Positions 23,953 to 32,636 are shown, counted from the first letter of the stretch. The stretch: DNA of 64,000 bases from Stigmatella aurantiaca DW4/3-1 (GCF_000165485.1 NC_014623.1:3553501-3617500), one strand, 5' to 3'. The notes: generated by a model from the letters alone, not told the origin. A program made the numbers and translations.

Positions 23953-24537
23953 ATGCCGACGGCAGACCCCACTCACAGCGCCCGGATCAAAGGGACGGTG
24001 CTCATCTCCCGGCTCAATATGGTGCGTCAGCACGGGGGACCGGCGCGTTTGGAGGAAGTCCTGCGGCGGTTGCCGCCCGCGGATCAAGCGATCCTGCGGA
24101 AGATGATCCTCCCCATCAACTGGTACCCGCTGGAGCTCAACCTGCGCCTGGACGAGGCCATCGCCGACGTGCTGTCGCCCGATGACCGCACGCGGGCCTT
24201 CGTGGACATGGGCCGCGCCTCCGCGGATGAGAACCTCCGGGGGGCCCAGCACGTCTTCGTCCGCCAGGGAGAGCCTCACTTCCTGTTGAGCCAGGCGCCG
24301 CAGATCTACCGCTTCTATTACGCCGTGGGCTCGCGCACCTACGAGAAGTCGGGCCCCAAGTCCGCCATTCTGCGCACCTTCGGCGCGGAGCGCGTCAACG
24401 ACGCGGACTGCCTCACCATCGTGGGTTGGCACCAGCGGGCGATCGAGCTGTCGGGGGGCCGCTCCGTGAGGGTGCTCCATCCGAAGTGCGTGGCCTGGGG
24501 GGCGTCTCACTGCGAGTACCATTGTCAGTGGGAGTAG
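23953..24537 (+). CDS. unnamed protein upstream of ycaO-tfuA (V4R-like end)
   Basis: 194 residues from ATG 23953 (MPTADPTHSARIKGTVLISRL). It is soluble and alpha/beta, with no signal peptide. The C-terminus (RVLHPKCVAWGASHCEYHCQW) recalls the last strands of V4R/haem-NO-binding-like domains, which often have two Cys there and bind small molecules; this is a weak resemblance. Only 29 bases separate its stop from the TTG of the ycaO gene, so the three genes may form one operon. A longer frame from GTG 23872 has a stronger ribosome site (GGAGGAGGGG) and could be the true start. Confidence 0.6.
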   Translation: MPTADPTHSARIKGTVLISRLNMVRQHGGPARLEEVLRRLPPADQAILRKMILPINWYPLELNLRLDEAIADVLSPDDRTRAFVDMGRASADENLRGAQHVFVRQGEPHFLLSQAPQIYRFYYAVGSRTYEKSGPKSAILRTFGAERVNDADCLTIVGWHQRAIELSGGRSVRVLHPKCVAWGASHCEYHCQWE

Positions 24538-24566
24538 CGGCTTGAGGGGTTTGCGCGGCTAAGGCC

Positions 24567-25769
24567 TTGGCGGCAGCGGATTTCAGGTTAAGGTTGGATG
24601 CCGTGCTGCCTACCAAGCAAGTCGTCGTCTCCCCGGTGTTTCAGGCACGCCTGGCCCAGGCCATGGGCGTTACCCGGGTGGCTCGCATCACAGGGCTGGA
24701 TCGCACCGGCGTGGAGGTGGCTTGCGCCGTGCGGCCGGGCGGGCATGTGCTCCAGGTGTGCAATGGCAAGGGGCTGACCGCCGAGGAAGCCTCGCTGGGG
24801 GCCCTGTTCGAGACCGCCGAGCTGTGGGCCGCCGAGCGTGTGCCCCCAGGCCGGTTGGTCTGGGGCGCCCGGGGGGAGCTGGATGGCCGGATCGGCGCCG
24901 TCTGGGGCGCCGCGGCGCTGGGCTCGGCTGGAGCCTTGGCCGTTCCCCGGCTGTGGTCGGATTCCGTGCGGTGCGCGTGGCAGCAGGCCCAGGAGCTGCA
25001 CTCGGGGCGGACGGTCTGGGTGCCCGCCCAGGGGATCTACTGTCCCCCCTCGGGCGCGGCGGAGCTGGGGCCCGTGAGCGTGACGTGGACGAGCAATGGC
25101 TCCGGGGCCCACCCGGAGGAGCGCAAGGCCCAGCTTCACGCGCTGCTGGAGGCCACCGAGCGGGATCAGCTCGCGCGCGCGATGCCGGGCGGGTGGACGG
25201 AAGAGAGCGTGCGGCGGCGGATGCTGAGGACCCCGGGGCTCGAGCAGAAGGCGCCGCGCACGGCGGCCCTGGCTCAAGTGCTGCGGGAGCGGGGGTTTGG
25301 CGTGTACCTCTTCGATGCCACCCCTTATCTGCGGACACCCGGGACGGTGGGGCTGCCCGTGGCCGCCGCGGTGCTGGTGGACCTGGAGGAGGGGCCGGTG
25401 CCGCTCACGGCGGGGTATGCGTGCGCGCTCGGAAGGGACACCGCCCTGCTGCGCGCGCTGCTGGAAGCCGCCCAGTCCCGCCTCACGGACATTCACGGTG
25501 CGCGGGAGGATGTCTCCGCCTCGGACCGCACGGCCGCGCGCGCCTTCGCGGAAGCGTGCGCCTCGGTGCGTGCCAAGCGTCAGGTGGGGGACATGCCGGA
25601 CTTCTCCCAGGACGCCGGCTCCGCGGCGCGGGGGGTGCGGCGCGTGTTGGAGCAGTTGCGGCGCGCGGGCTTCACCCAGGTGGCCGCCGTCTCGCTCGAT
25701 GCGCCCGTGTCAGGGCTGCACGTCCAGCGGGTGGTGGTCCCGGGCATGCGCATCTCGGAGCTTCTATGA
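24567..25769 (+). CDS. YcaO-domain cyclodehydratase/thioamidase-like enzyme
   Basis: Up to 400 residues. The YcaO ATP-binding segments are present: CNGKGLTAEEASLGALFETAELWAAER, then HALLEATERDQLARA and LLRALLEAAQSRLTDIHGAREDVSASDR, giving the Glu/Arg ladder of this fold. There is no Pro-rich C-terminus of the azoline type; it ends GMRISELL. YcaO enzymes use ATP to activate peptide-backbone amides; those paired with TfuA install thioamides. Start codons are TTG 24567, TTG 24594 or GTG 24603; the choice is uncertain. The stop overlaps the tfuA start (ATGA), so the two are translationally coupled. Confidence 0.88.
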   Translation: MAAADFRLRLDAVLPTKQVVVSPVFQARLAQAMGVTRVARITGLDRTGVEVACAVRPGGHVLQVCNGKGLTAEEASLGALFETAELWAAERVPPGRLVWGARGELDGRIGAVWGAAALGSAGALAVPRLWSDSVRCAWQQAQELHSGRTVWVPAQGIYCPPSGAAELGPVSVTWTSNGSGAHPEERKAQLHALLEATERDQLARAMPGGWTEESVRRRMLRTPGLEQKAPRTAALAQVLRERGFGVYLFDATPYLRTPGTVGLPVAAAVLVDLEEGPVPLTAGYACALGRDTALLRALLEAAQSRLTDIHGAREDVSASDRTAARAFAEACASVRAKRQVGDMPDFSQDAGSAARGVRRVLEQLRRAGFTQVAAVSLDAPVSGLHVQRVVVPGMRISELL

Positions 25770-26938
25770 AACGCCGTCCAGAGGATCTCGTCGTCTTCCT
25801 CGGTCCCTCCCTGTCCGCGAGCGAGGCGCGCCGGTTGGTGCCCTGCCATGTGCTGCCCCCGGCCCGCCAGGGGGATGTGTGGCGGGCGCTCTCGTTGCGC
25901 CCCCGGGTGATCGCCCTGGTGGATGGGGTGTTCGAGGCCCAGCCTTCCGTGTGGCACCACGAGCTGCTGGCCGCGCTGGAGGCCGGGGTGGCCGTCTTCG
26001 GCGGCGCGAGCATGGGGGCGCTCCGGGCGGCGGAGCTGGCCTCGCACGGCATGGTCGGGGTGGGGCGCATCTTCGAGTGGTACCGGGATGGGGTGGTGGC
26101 GGATGACGCCGAGGTGGCGCTGCTGCACGCCACCGCGGAGCACGGCTACCGGCCGCTGACGGTGCCGCTCGTCAACGTGCGGCACGTGGCCGCCAAGGCC
26201 CGCGAGGCGAAGGTGCTCAGCATGTCGCAGGCGCGGGCGCTCGTGAAGGCCGCCGCGGGCATCTTCTACCAGGAGCGCACCTGGAAGCGGGTGCTCGCGT
26301 CCGTGCGGCCCGCCTGGCCTGCGGCCACGCGGGGCGACTGGGAGGGGTGGTGGTCCCGGGGGGTGGAAGATCTCAAGCAGCTGGATGCCCTGGCCTGCCT
26401 CCGGGCCGCGGCGGCCTTCAGTGGCATGCCGGTGCGGTCCGTCGGGCCGCGGCACCCGGTGCGGCTTTCGCCCTCCTCGCTGGTGCGGCGCCGGAGGCTG
26501 GTGGACGGCGTGTCGCTCGTGAAGGGGCAAGCCATCCCCGCCGCCCAGGTGCTGGCGGTGCTCCAGCGCGCGCCGGACAGCACGGAGCTGGCGGAGGCGG
26601 GGCTGCGCCGGGCCCTGCTGGCCGGTTGGGCCCGTTCGCTGGGGCTGAGCCCGCACGAGGACGAGGTCCGGGCCGCGGAGGCGGAGTGGTGGCGCCGCCA
26701 CCCGGTGAAGCCCGCGGCCCGGGCCGCGCTCCTGGCGGAGTGCGGCCTGGAGGGCCAGGGGCTGCGGCGGCTGTGCGAGGAGCGGGCGCTGGAGCGGCTG
26801 GTGCTCACCTATGCCATGCGCCTGCTGCCGGATGGCCCCTCATGGCAGGAGGCGCTGGCCTCCGAGGCGCGGCTTCAAGGGCGCTGGAGCCAGGCTGCCC
26901 GCGAGGTGGGACGGACGGGCCGTCGCCGCAGCCGGTGA
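25766..26938 (+). CDS. TfuA-like protein, YcaO partner
   Basis: 390 residues. The N-terminal 200 residues are a clear TfuA core: VVFLGPSLSASEARRL, PPARQGDVWRAL, IALVDGVFEAQPSVWHHE, VFGGASMGALRAAEL, GVGRIFEWYRDG. The C-terminal half is Arg/Ala-rich and helical (ARAALLAECGLEGQGLRRLCEERALERL), longer than the minimal family. TfuA proteins partner with YcaO in thioamide formation, in thioviridamide-type peptides and on methyl-CoM reductase, and are thought to deliver sulfur. It is coupled to the ycaO gene and is convergent with the outer-membrane protein gene 21 bases away. Confidence 0.9.
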   Translation: MKRRPEDLVVFLGPSLSASEARRLVPCHVLPPARQGDVWRALSLRPRVIALVDGVFEAQPSVWHHELLAALEAGVAVFGGASMGALRAAELASHGMVGVGRIFEWYRDGVVADDAEVALLHATAEHGYRPLTVPLVNVRHVAAKAREAKVLSMSQARALVKAAAGIFYQERTWKRVLASVRPAWPAATRGDWEGWWSRGVEDLKQLDALACLRAAAAFSGMPVRSVGPRHPVRLSPSSLVRRRRLVDGVSLVKGQAIPAAQVLAVLQRAPDSTELAEAGLRRALLAGWARSLGLSPHEDEVRAAEAEWWRRHPVKPAARAALLAECGLEGQGLRRLCEERALERLVLTYAMRLLPDGPSWQEALASEARLQGRWSQAAREVGRTGRRRSR

Positions 26939-26959
26939 GGGCTGGGGGCCTGGGGCAGC

Positions 26960-28387
26960 TCAGAAGAGCTGGCCGAAGTCGAGGTAGAAGCCGCTGGTGG
27001 ACTCGCTCAGGCCCACGCCGTAGTCGACGCGGATGACGAACTCACGGTTCCAGGCGATGCGCAGGCCTCCTCCCGCGGAGGCCTTCAGGCCGCCGCCCTC
27101 CTGGAAGTGCAAGTCGTTCCACACGCGCCCGGAGTCCACGAAGCCCACGAAGGTGAAGCCGAACTGCTGGCCCAGGAGTTCGCGGGTGAGGGCCGTCCAC
27201 CGCAGCTCCCCGTTGAGCAGCAGCTTCGCCGGGCCCTGGAAGCGGCGCAGCAGCAGGCCTCGCGCGGAGTAGACGCCACCGAGGCCGTCCTTTCCCTCCA
27301 GCCCGCCGAAGAAGGGCAGCAGGGTGAAGGGAACCTCTCCCCCCATGACATCGAAGAGCACCCGCCCGCCGGCCACCAGCCGCCGGGAGCCTGGAATCAC
27401 GGGCAGGTAGAACCGGGCATGGAGCGTGGCGCCCCAGTAGTCGAACTCACTGCCCAGAGGGCCGGCCCCTCCGCGCAGTGACAGCTCGTGGAACATGCCC
27501 GAAGAGGGGGAGGCCTCGATGTCCCGGGTGTCGTACTGCATGCCGGCGAGGAGCTCGGAGGTGCGTGCCGGGATGCGCGCGGGAACCCCTTCCTCGAAGC
27601 CTTCGAGCAGCCCCGCCTTCGCGTCCTCGATGAGCTTCGAGTCTCCGCTCTGGCCGAGGTCGTCCGAGGTGTAGCGCGGCACGACGCGGTCCGGGCGGAA
27701 CCGGTACCCCAGGAAGAGGTTCCAGGAGCGCGCCACGGCCCGGCGCAGGTTGAGGCGCAGGCGCGGCAGGCTCTTGAGATCATAGGTGTAGTAGCGCAGG
27801 CCCCGGAAGTCCGGGTTGCCCGGGCAGAGGTCCGGGTTGTCCTTCAGCGCGTCCCGATCCTCGCAGGTGGCGTACTCGGCCACGCGCTCGGAGGTGTTCC
27901 CCAGGCCGTAGTAGGGGGCGAACCGGGTCCGGTTGTAGGCGGCCTCCACACCCACCCGCCAGGGGCTCCCCAGGAACTGGGGGGCATCGAAGATCAACAT
28001 GTGGGAGGCGACCTGCCGCGTCGTCTGGAAGAACTGCGCGAGCAGGGAGTAGCGGAAGGGCTCGTAGGTGCCGTCCGCCCGGTCCACCAGCATCACCAGC
28101 GCCCCGTACCCGAAGCCCTCGTCGGTGTTGAAGTTGATGATGGGCAGGCCCTGCAAGTCCCACCCCGTGCGGGGCGCGGGCGCGGGCGTGTGGGGGGGCT
28201 CGCTGGCGGGTTCCTGGGAGGGCTCCACGAGAGGGCTCTCCGGCGCCGGAGGGGTCTCCAGGCGCGCATCCGGGGGCGGCTCGTTGGCCTGGACGGCGGT
28301 AGACCCGAGCACCAGACAGGTGGTCAGCGCGAAGAGGGGGCGGCTCCAGGGGCCGTGGAGCGAGACTCGAAGAGGGTTCCAGCGCAT
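26960..28387 (-). CDS. BamA/TamA-superfamily outer-membrane barrel
   Basis: 475 residues. A signal peptide (SRPLFALTTCLVLGSTAVQA) is followed by a Pro/Glu-rich linker and then a barrel beginning GLPIINFNTDEGFGYGALVML. The C-terminal region has the surface-antigen pattern (GLGGVYSARGLLLRRFQGPAKLLLNGELRW, then FVGFVDSGRVW and LKASAGGGLRIAWN) and ends DFGQLF with the terminal Phe of outer-membrane proteins. No POTRA domains are seen, so it is a barrel-only member rather than true BamA. Role unknown. Confidence 0.85.
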   Translation of the reverse strand: MRWNPLRVSLHGPWSRPLFALTTCLVLGSTAVQANEPPPDARLETPPAPESPLVEPSQEPASEPPHTPAPAPRTGWDLQGLPIINFNTDEGFGYGALVMLVDRADGTYEPFRYSLLAQFFQTTRQVASHMLIFDAPQFLGSPWRVGVEAAYNRTRFAPYYGLGNTSERVAEYATCEDRDALKDNPDLCPGNPDFRGLRYYTYDLKSLPRLRLNLRRAVARSWNLFLGYRFRPDRVVPRYTSDDLGQSGDSKLIEDAKAGLLEGFEEGVPARIPARTSELLAGMQYDTRDIEASPSSGMFHELSLRGGAGPLGSEFDYWGATLHARFYLPVIPGSRRLVAGGRVLFDVMGGEVPFTLLPFFGGLEGKDGLGGVYSARGLLLRRFQGPAKLLLNGELRWTALTRELLGQQFGFTFVGFVDSGRVWNDLHFQEGGGLKASAGGGLRIAWNREFVIRVDYGVGLSESTSGFYLDFGQLF

Positions 28388-28561
28388 GGGTGCTCGGTTG
28401 CTCGGGGAGGGACACGCTACGACGGGGCTGCTGGAGGGCGCCAGGGGGCTGCTCGGGGCCGTGCCGGTTCCGCCCCCGAGGGAAGTGGGGCGCCGCGCGG
28501 TTCGTGCCTAACCTGTCAGGTGGAGTGAGACCTTCACAACCCATGAGGGCAGGAGGCAGTC

Positions 28562-29275
28562 ATGGACGAGGCATCGGTAGTGCTCTCCCCGCGAGAGAAG
28601 GCACTGCGCGTGCACGAGCGCCTCTGTGCCGTGTACGGGTGCCCCATCGCGTTTTTCCATGAGCTGGACCCGCTGAGCGAGCTGGTCTCCGCGCTGCTGT
28701 CGCACCGCACGCGCAATGCGGATTCGGGGCGGGCTTTCCGGCAGCTCCGGGCGCGCTTCGTCACCTGGGAAGCCGTCCGGGATGCGCCCTGTGCCGAGGT
28801 GCAGGAGGCCATCGCCCCCGTCACCTGGCCCGAGCAGAAGGCCCCGCGCCTTCAGCACATCCTGCGGGAAATCACCGCCCGGCGGGGAGGGGACATGGCG
28901 CTGGATTTCCTGGGAGCGCTGCCCGTGCCCCAGGCCCGCGCGTGGCTGGAATCCCTCCCGGGGGTGGGCCCCAAGACGAGCGCGGCGGTGCTCCTGTTCA
29001 GCCGCCTGCGCCGGCCCGCCCTGCCCGTGGACAGCCACCACTACCGCGTGGCGGTCCGCCTGGGGCTGCTCTCCGCCCGCATTCCCGTGGGGCCCTCACA
29101 CGCCCTGCTGGCCGCGCTCCTCCCCCAGGAGTGGGGGGCCCAGCAGGTGTATGACCATCACGAGGTGTTGATGCTGCACGGCCAGCGGTGTTGCTACCAC
29201 CAGTCGCCCGCATGTGGGCGGTGCCCTGTCCTGGAGCTGTGCCCCCATGGACAGGAGCGGCTCCGGCGGCGGTGA
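28562..29275 (+). CDS. endonuclease III-like DNA glycosylase
   Basis: 237 residues. The helix-hairpin-helix is LPGVGPKTSAAVLLF, including the catalytic-type Lys, and the catalytic Asp lies in LPVDSHHYRVAVRLGL. A C-terminal [4Fe-4S] loop is intact (C-x6-C-x2-C-x5-C: CYHQSPACGRCPVLELC). Both catalytic residues of bifunctional Nth are present. It removes oxidised pyrimidines in base-excision repair. It diverges enough from canonical Nth (for example SALLSHRTRNADSG in the helical region) that it may be a paralogue. Confidence 0.88.
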   Translation: MDEASVVLSPREKALRVHERLCAVYGCPIAFFHELDPLSELVSALLSHRTRNADSGRAFRQLRARFVTWEAVRDAPCAEVQEAIAPVTWPEQKAPRLQHILREITARRGGDMALDFLGALPVPQARAWLESLPGVGPKTSAAVLLFSRLRRPALPVDSHHYRVAVRLGLLSARIPVGPSHALLAALLPQEWGAQQVYDHHEVLMLHGQRCCYHQSPACGRCPVLELCPHGQERLRRR

Positions 29276-29359
29276 GGACAGGACAGAGCGCTGCCTCCCG
29301 GGACGAGCCTGGCTTGCGCGGACGCTTGCCCGTGATTAACCGCTGGAGGCGAACCAATC

Positions 29360-29599
29360 ATGAGCCGGATCTCTCAGGACGATGTGGGGCGGTGTGACTT
29401 CCTCGACGTGCTCGAGGAGGCCGTCACGCGCGGCAGGCCCGTGGCCGTTCAACTCCGGGCCGGGGAGACGTTCATCGATCAGCTCCTGGATGTGCTGACC
29501 GAGAACGGGGACGAGTTTGCCGTCTTCCGGCAGCATGACCGGGTGTCGATCGGGGAGATCTCCGCCGTTTCCCGCCCGGAGCCCAGCCGCGCGCCTTGA
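29360..29599 (+). CDS. small hypothetical protein, Sm/SH3-like
   Basis: 79 residues with GGAGG placed upstream of the ATG. It begins with a short helix (FLDVLEEAVTRG), followed by alternating beta-type segments (PVAVQLRAGETFIDQLLDVLTENGDEFAVFRQHDRVSIGEISAV). This pattern recalls small five-stranded Sm/SH3-like barrels such as Rho-binding antiterminator-type proteins, but there is no decisive motif. It lies between the nth-like gene and the methyltransferase gene on the same strand. Confidence 0.6.
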   Translation: MSRISQDDVGRCDFLDVLEEAVTRGRPVAVQLRAGETFIDQLLDVLTENGDEFAVFRQHDRVSIGEISAVSRPEPSRAP

Positions 29600-29632
29600 G
29601 CCCGGCGCGGCCGGGTGTAGGGTGCGAGGCGG

Positions 29633-30397
29633 ATGAGCATTGAACTTTCTTCCGAGGCCCCGCGCTGCCACCGGGCAGATGCGCGAGAGCCGGGTGGTTA
29701 CCTGTCCGCGCTCGGAGATTCGCGCGCCCACCTGTTGCTGACGGACCCTCCGTATTGCCTGCTCACCCGCAGGCGCAAGGGCGGGGATGAGCGGGACCCC
29801 CGCGCCCACAAGAAGATCGATCGCAACCCCATCGTCCGCTTCGAGACCGTGAAGGATTACCGTGTCTTCACCGAAGCTTGGATGACCCGGGCCGTCTCGT
29901 GGCTCACCCCGGAGGCGCGGCTGGTCATCTGGACGAACCTCCTGGGCAAGGAGCCCATCACCACCGTGGCCCGGCAGCTCGGCTACACGCACCTGCTGGG
30001 CGAGTACGTGTGGGGCAAGCGCACCACGGACAAGAACGCCAACGAGCAGCTCCTGCGCGTCTACGAGGTGGCGCTCGTCTTCTCCCGCACGCCGCTGCCC
30101 CCGCTGGGCCCGGGGGAGGCGCCCACCGTCTGGGCGGTGGTGGGAGGCTACGACGATGATGCCGAGGCCCAGCAGTGGGGCAACCATCCCCACCACAAGC
30201 CCTTCTCGGTGCTCGAGCCGCTGGTGAGGACCTACAGCCGCCCCGGGGAGACGATCCTCGACCCATTCGCGGGAAGCGGCTCCACCCCCGCGGCGGCGCT
30301 GCGGCTGGAGCGCCGGCCCGCGTGCATGGAGATCGAACCCGAGTGGGCCGAGCGCGTCACGCACCGCCTGCGCGGCGTGGCGGGCCACTCCCGGTAG
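29633..30397 (+). CDS. solitary DNA N4/N6 methyltransferase
   Basis: 254 residues. Motif IV is TDPPY near the N-terminus and motif I is LDPFAGSGSTPAAALRL near the C-terminus, so the order is that of beta-class amino-methyltransferases. After motif I, CMEIEPEWAERV supplies the Glu that contacts AdoMet. No restriction endonuclease or specificity gene is next to it, so it looks like an orphan (regulatory or protective) enzyme. The ATG at 29633 follows GCGAGGCGG. Its 3' end overlaps the convergent thiE by 41 bases. Confidence 0.88.
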   Translation: MSIELSSEAPRCHRADAREPGGYLSALGDSRAHLLLTDPPYCLLTRRRKGGDERDPRAHKKIDRNPIVRFETVKDYRVFTEAWMTRAVSWLTPEARLVIWTNLLGKEPITTVARQLGYTHLLGEYVWGKRTTDKNANEQLLRVYEVALVFSRTPLPPLGPGEAPTVWAVVGGYDDDAEAQQWGNHPHHKPFSVLEPLVRTYSRPGETILDPFAGSGSTPAAALRLERRPACMEIEPEWAERVTHRLRGVAGHSR

Positions 30398-31022
30398 GTC
30401 CCCGTTCCGCCAGGGCCTGGCGCACCTCGCGCAGCAATTCCCGGGCGGCGAAGGCGGGGTCGGGCGCATCGAGGATGGCCGAGATGACCGAGACGCCACA
30501 CGCCCCCGCGCGGATGAGGGGCGCCGCGAGGCCCGGCCCGATGCCGCCAATGCCCACCACGGGGCCCGGGAAGGCACGGCAGATCTGCTCGACCGCCGCC
30601 GTGCCGACGGGGGTTCCCGCGTCCACCTTGCTGGCGGTGGCGTAGATGGGCCCCACCCCCACGTAGTCCGCGCCGTCGGCGATCGAGAGTTCCTCCAGGG
30701 TCGCGCAGCTGGCGCCGATGAGGGCCTGGGGGCCCCACAGGCGGCGCGCCTCGGCGGGGGGCAGATCGCTCTGGCCCAGGTGCACGCCATCCGCCCCGGC
30801 GGCCATGGCCAGATCGAGCCGGTCATTGACGAAGAAGAGCGCCCCCGCCCGCCGGCACTGCGCGCGGAGCCGTCTTGCCTGGACCAGCTGCTCGGCCATG
30901 GGCAGGGCTTTCTCCCGGAACTGGAGGGCGCCCACCCCCGCCCCGAGCAGGGCCTCCACCACCGTCTCGGGGGTGCTGCCGCTGACGATGACGTAGACGG
31001 AAAGCCGTTCCCTCACATCCAT
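30357..31022 (-). CDS. thiE: thiamine phosphate synthase
   Basis: 221 residues. ThiE signatures are present: LQFREKAL, FVNDRLDLAMAAGADGVHLGQSDLP, IGASCATLEEL, DYVGVGPIYATASK and VVGIGGIGPGLAAPLIRAGACGVSVISAI. It joins hydroxymethylpyrimidine diphosphate and thiazole phosphate to give thiamine phosphate. Two starts are plausible: ATG 31022 with AGGAG nine bases upstream (used here), or ATG 31043, which overlaps the thiM stop as ATGA. Either way it is coupled to thiM. Confidence 0.93.
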   Translation of the reverse strand: MDVRERLSVYVIVSGSTPETVVEALLGAGVGALQFREKALPMAEQLVQARRLRAQCRRAGALFFVNDRLDLAMAAGADGVHLGQSDLPPAEARRLWGPQALIGASCATLEELSIADGADYVGVGPIYATASKVDAGTPVGTAAVEQICRAFPGPVVGIGGIGPGLAAPLIRAGACGVSVISAILDAPDPAFAARELLREVRQALAERGPTGSGPPRRAGGA

Positions 31023-31039
31023 GGCCCCACGCTCCTGGC

Positions 31040-31843
31040 TCATCCGCCCACGCGCAACTTGTCTCGAAGGTGGGTGATGTCCACCTGGTGGAGCGCATCC
31101 AGGAAGTGCATGGGCAGGGTTCCAGGACCTTGGGCCTGCTGGGCCCCCATCTCGCCCGCGATGCCCATGAGCGCCATGGCGTGGGCGGCGGCGTCCAGGG
31201 ACGAGGGATTGCAGGCGGCGAAGGCTCCGGTGAGCGCCGAGGCCGCGCACCCCATGGCGGTCACCCGCGTCATCAGCGGCGTGCCATTGCTCACGCGCAG
31301 CTCCCGGTCTCCCTGGAGGATCAAATCGGTGGCCCCGCTGACGGAGATGACGCACCCGTACCGCTTGGACAGGGACCGGGCGGTCTCGTAAGCCTGCGCG
31401 GAGGTGGCCAGGCTGTCGACGCCCCGGGTCTTCTGCTCGTCGGAGCCCAGGGCGATGATCTCCGAGGCATTCCCGCGGATGATGCGGGGCGGGAAGGCCG
31501 CGATGAGCTCGCGCGCTGTCTGGGTTCGCAGCCGCGAGGCGCCCGCGCCCACCGGGTCGAGGACAATGGGCACATGGCGCCGGGACGCCTCTTCCATCGC
31601 CTCGCGCATGCTCTGGATCCAGACCGGGCTGAGCGTCCCCAGGTTGATGACCAACGCCTGGGAGATCGCGACAATCTCCCGGACCTCCTCGGCGGTATGC
31701 GCCATGACGGGGGAGGCGCCGAGCGCCAGCAGCGCATTGGCCGTGAACTCCATCGCCACGTAGTTGGTGATGTTGTGCACCAGGGGGCCCTGCTGGCGGA
31801 TGGCTTGGACATCCTTCCAGATGGCATCGGCGGTCAGGCTCAT
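31040..31843 (-). CDS. thiM: hydroxyethylthiazole kinase
   Basis: 267 residues from ATG 31843 with GGAGG upstream; a longer open frame to 31951 overlaps the preceding gene and is not needed. Typical ThiM motifs: PLVHNITNYVAMEFTANALLALGASPVMAH, VLDPVGAGASRLRT, IIRGNASEIIAL and the C-terminal TAMGCAASALTGAF, including the catalytic Cys region. It phosphorylates the salvaged thiazole alcohol. Directly upstream of thiE. No TPP riboswitch is visible in the 38 bases before it. Confidence 0.93.
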   Translation of the reverse strand: MSLTADAIWKDVQAIRQQGPLVHNITNYVAMEFTANALLALGASPVMAHTAEEVREIVAISQALVINLGTLSPVWIQSMREAMEEASRRHVPIVLDPVGAGASRLRTQTARELIAAFPPRIIRGNASEIIALGSDEQKTRGVDSLATSAQAYETARSLSKRYGCVISVSGATDLILQGDRELRVSNGTPLMTRVTAMGCAASALTGAFAACNPSSLDAAAHAMALMGIAGEMGAQQAQGPGTLPMHFLDALHQVDITHLRDKLRVGG

Positions 31844-31881
31844 GTGTGTCGTCCTCCAGTGTCCGGCAGATGTAACGTAGG

Positions 31882-32520
31882 TCACCAGCCCAGCGCGCGG
31901 TAGAAGCCTGTCTCCGCCCAGGTGGGCACGCCCGTGGGCCGGTGGCTCCACCAGTTCAAGGGAATGGTGCGCCGCTGCCGGGTTTGCCCAGGCAGCCGTC
32001 CCTCGGGAATCTGGTTGTTCGCGTCGAGCACCCCGTGGGTGAGTTTCCCGTCAAACACGACAAAGCGGTTGGGGCGCGGGGCCACCAACGTCAGGTCGTC
32101 CAGCTTTCGGGGGGCGAGCGAGGGGTTGTTTGGCTCCGGGGGCTGGCGGGTGACGGCCAGCGCGCCCCCCCGGGCGCGGTTGAGGAAGAAAACCGAGGAC
32201 AGGCGCGGGTGCACCAGGCGCCCGGTGCTCAGGGCCAGCCGCTCGTCCCGGTCCTTGTGGAAGTCCACCCGCACATCCGTGGTGAACATGCGCGACAGCC
32301 ACCACTCCACGCCCGCGATGCGCCGCCGGCCCACCACGCGGGGGTGAAGCGCGAGGATGACCTCCTCGACGACGTTGGTGGGGTCTCCGAAGCCGTACCA
32401 GAAGGTGGTCTGGTAGGTGGTGCGCAGGCGCTCGGAGCCCAGGGCGCCCACGCGCCGCACCAGGCGGCGGAAGAGGGGCTCGGGCAAGGCGCCATCGGTG
32501 AGCTGAACGAGGGAATTCAC
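31882..32520 (-). CDS. putative 2OG-Fe(II) dioxygenase-like protein
   Basis: 212 residues from GTG 32520; a longer frame reaches 32646 but would overlap the start of the divergent symporter gene. It has VRVDFHKDRDE (H-x-D), LTHGVLDANN (distal His) and RRTIPLNWWSHR (Arg), the spacing expected of a 2-oxoglutarate/iron oxygenase, with FVVFDGKLTHGV resembling the family strand before the distal His. No signal peptide. Substrate unknown. It ends 38 bases before thiM on the same strand, so co-transcription is possible. Confidence 0.6.
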   Translation of the reverse strand: MNSLVQLTDGALPEPLFRRLVRRVGALGSERLRTTYQTTFWYGFGDPTNVVEEVILALHPRVVGRRRIAGVEWWLSRMFTTDVRVDFHKDRDERLALSTGRLVHPRLSSVFFLNRARGGALAVTRQPPEPNNPSLAPRKLDDLTLVAPRPNRFVVFDGKLTHGVLDANNQIPEGRLPGQTRQRRTIPLNWWSHRPTGVPTWAETGFYRALGW

Positions 32521-32636
32521 GGTGGGGGCCCAGCTTCGGCTGAACGGGAAGGTAGGCGCTACCCCCTTTCGCCGGTAGGCTGACGCGCTCGTGGTCCCCT
32601 GGGCCACCCTTTTGAGCGAGGCGTGAGAAACCCCGG

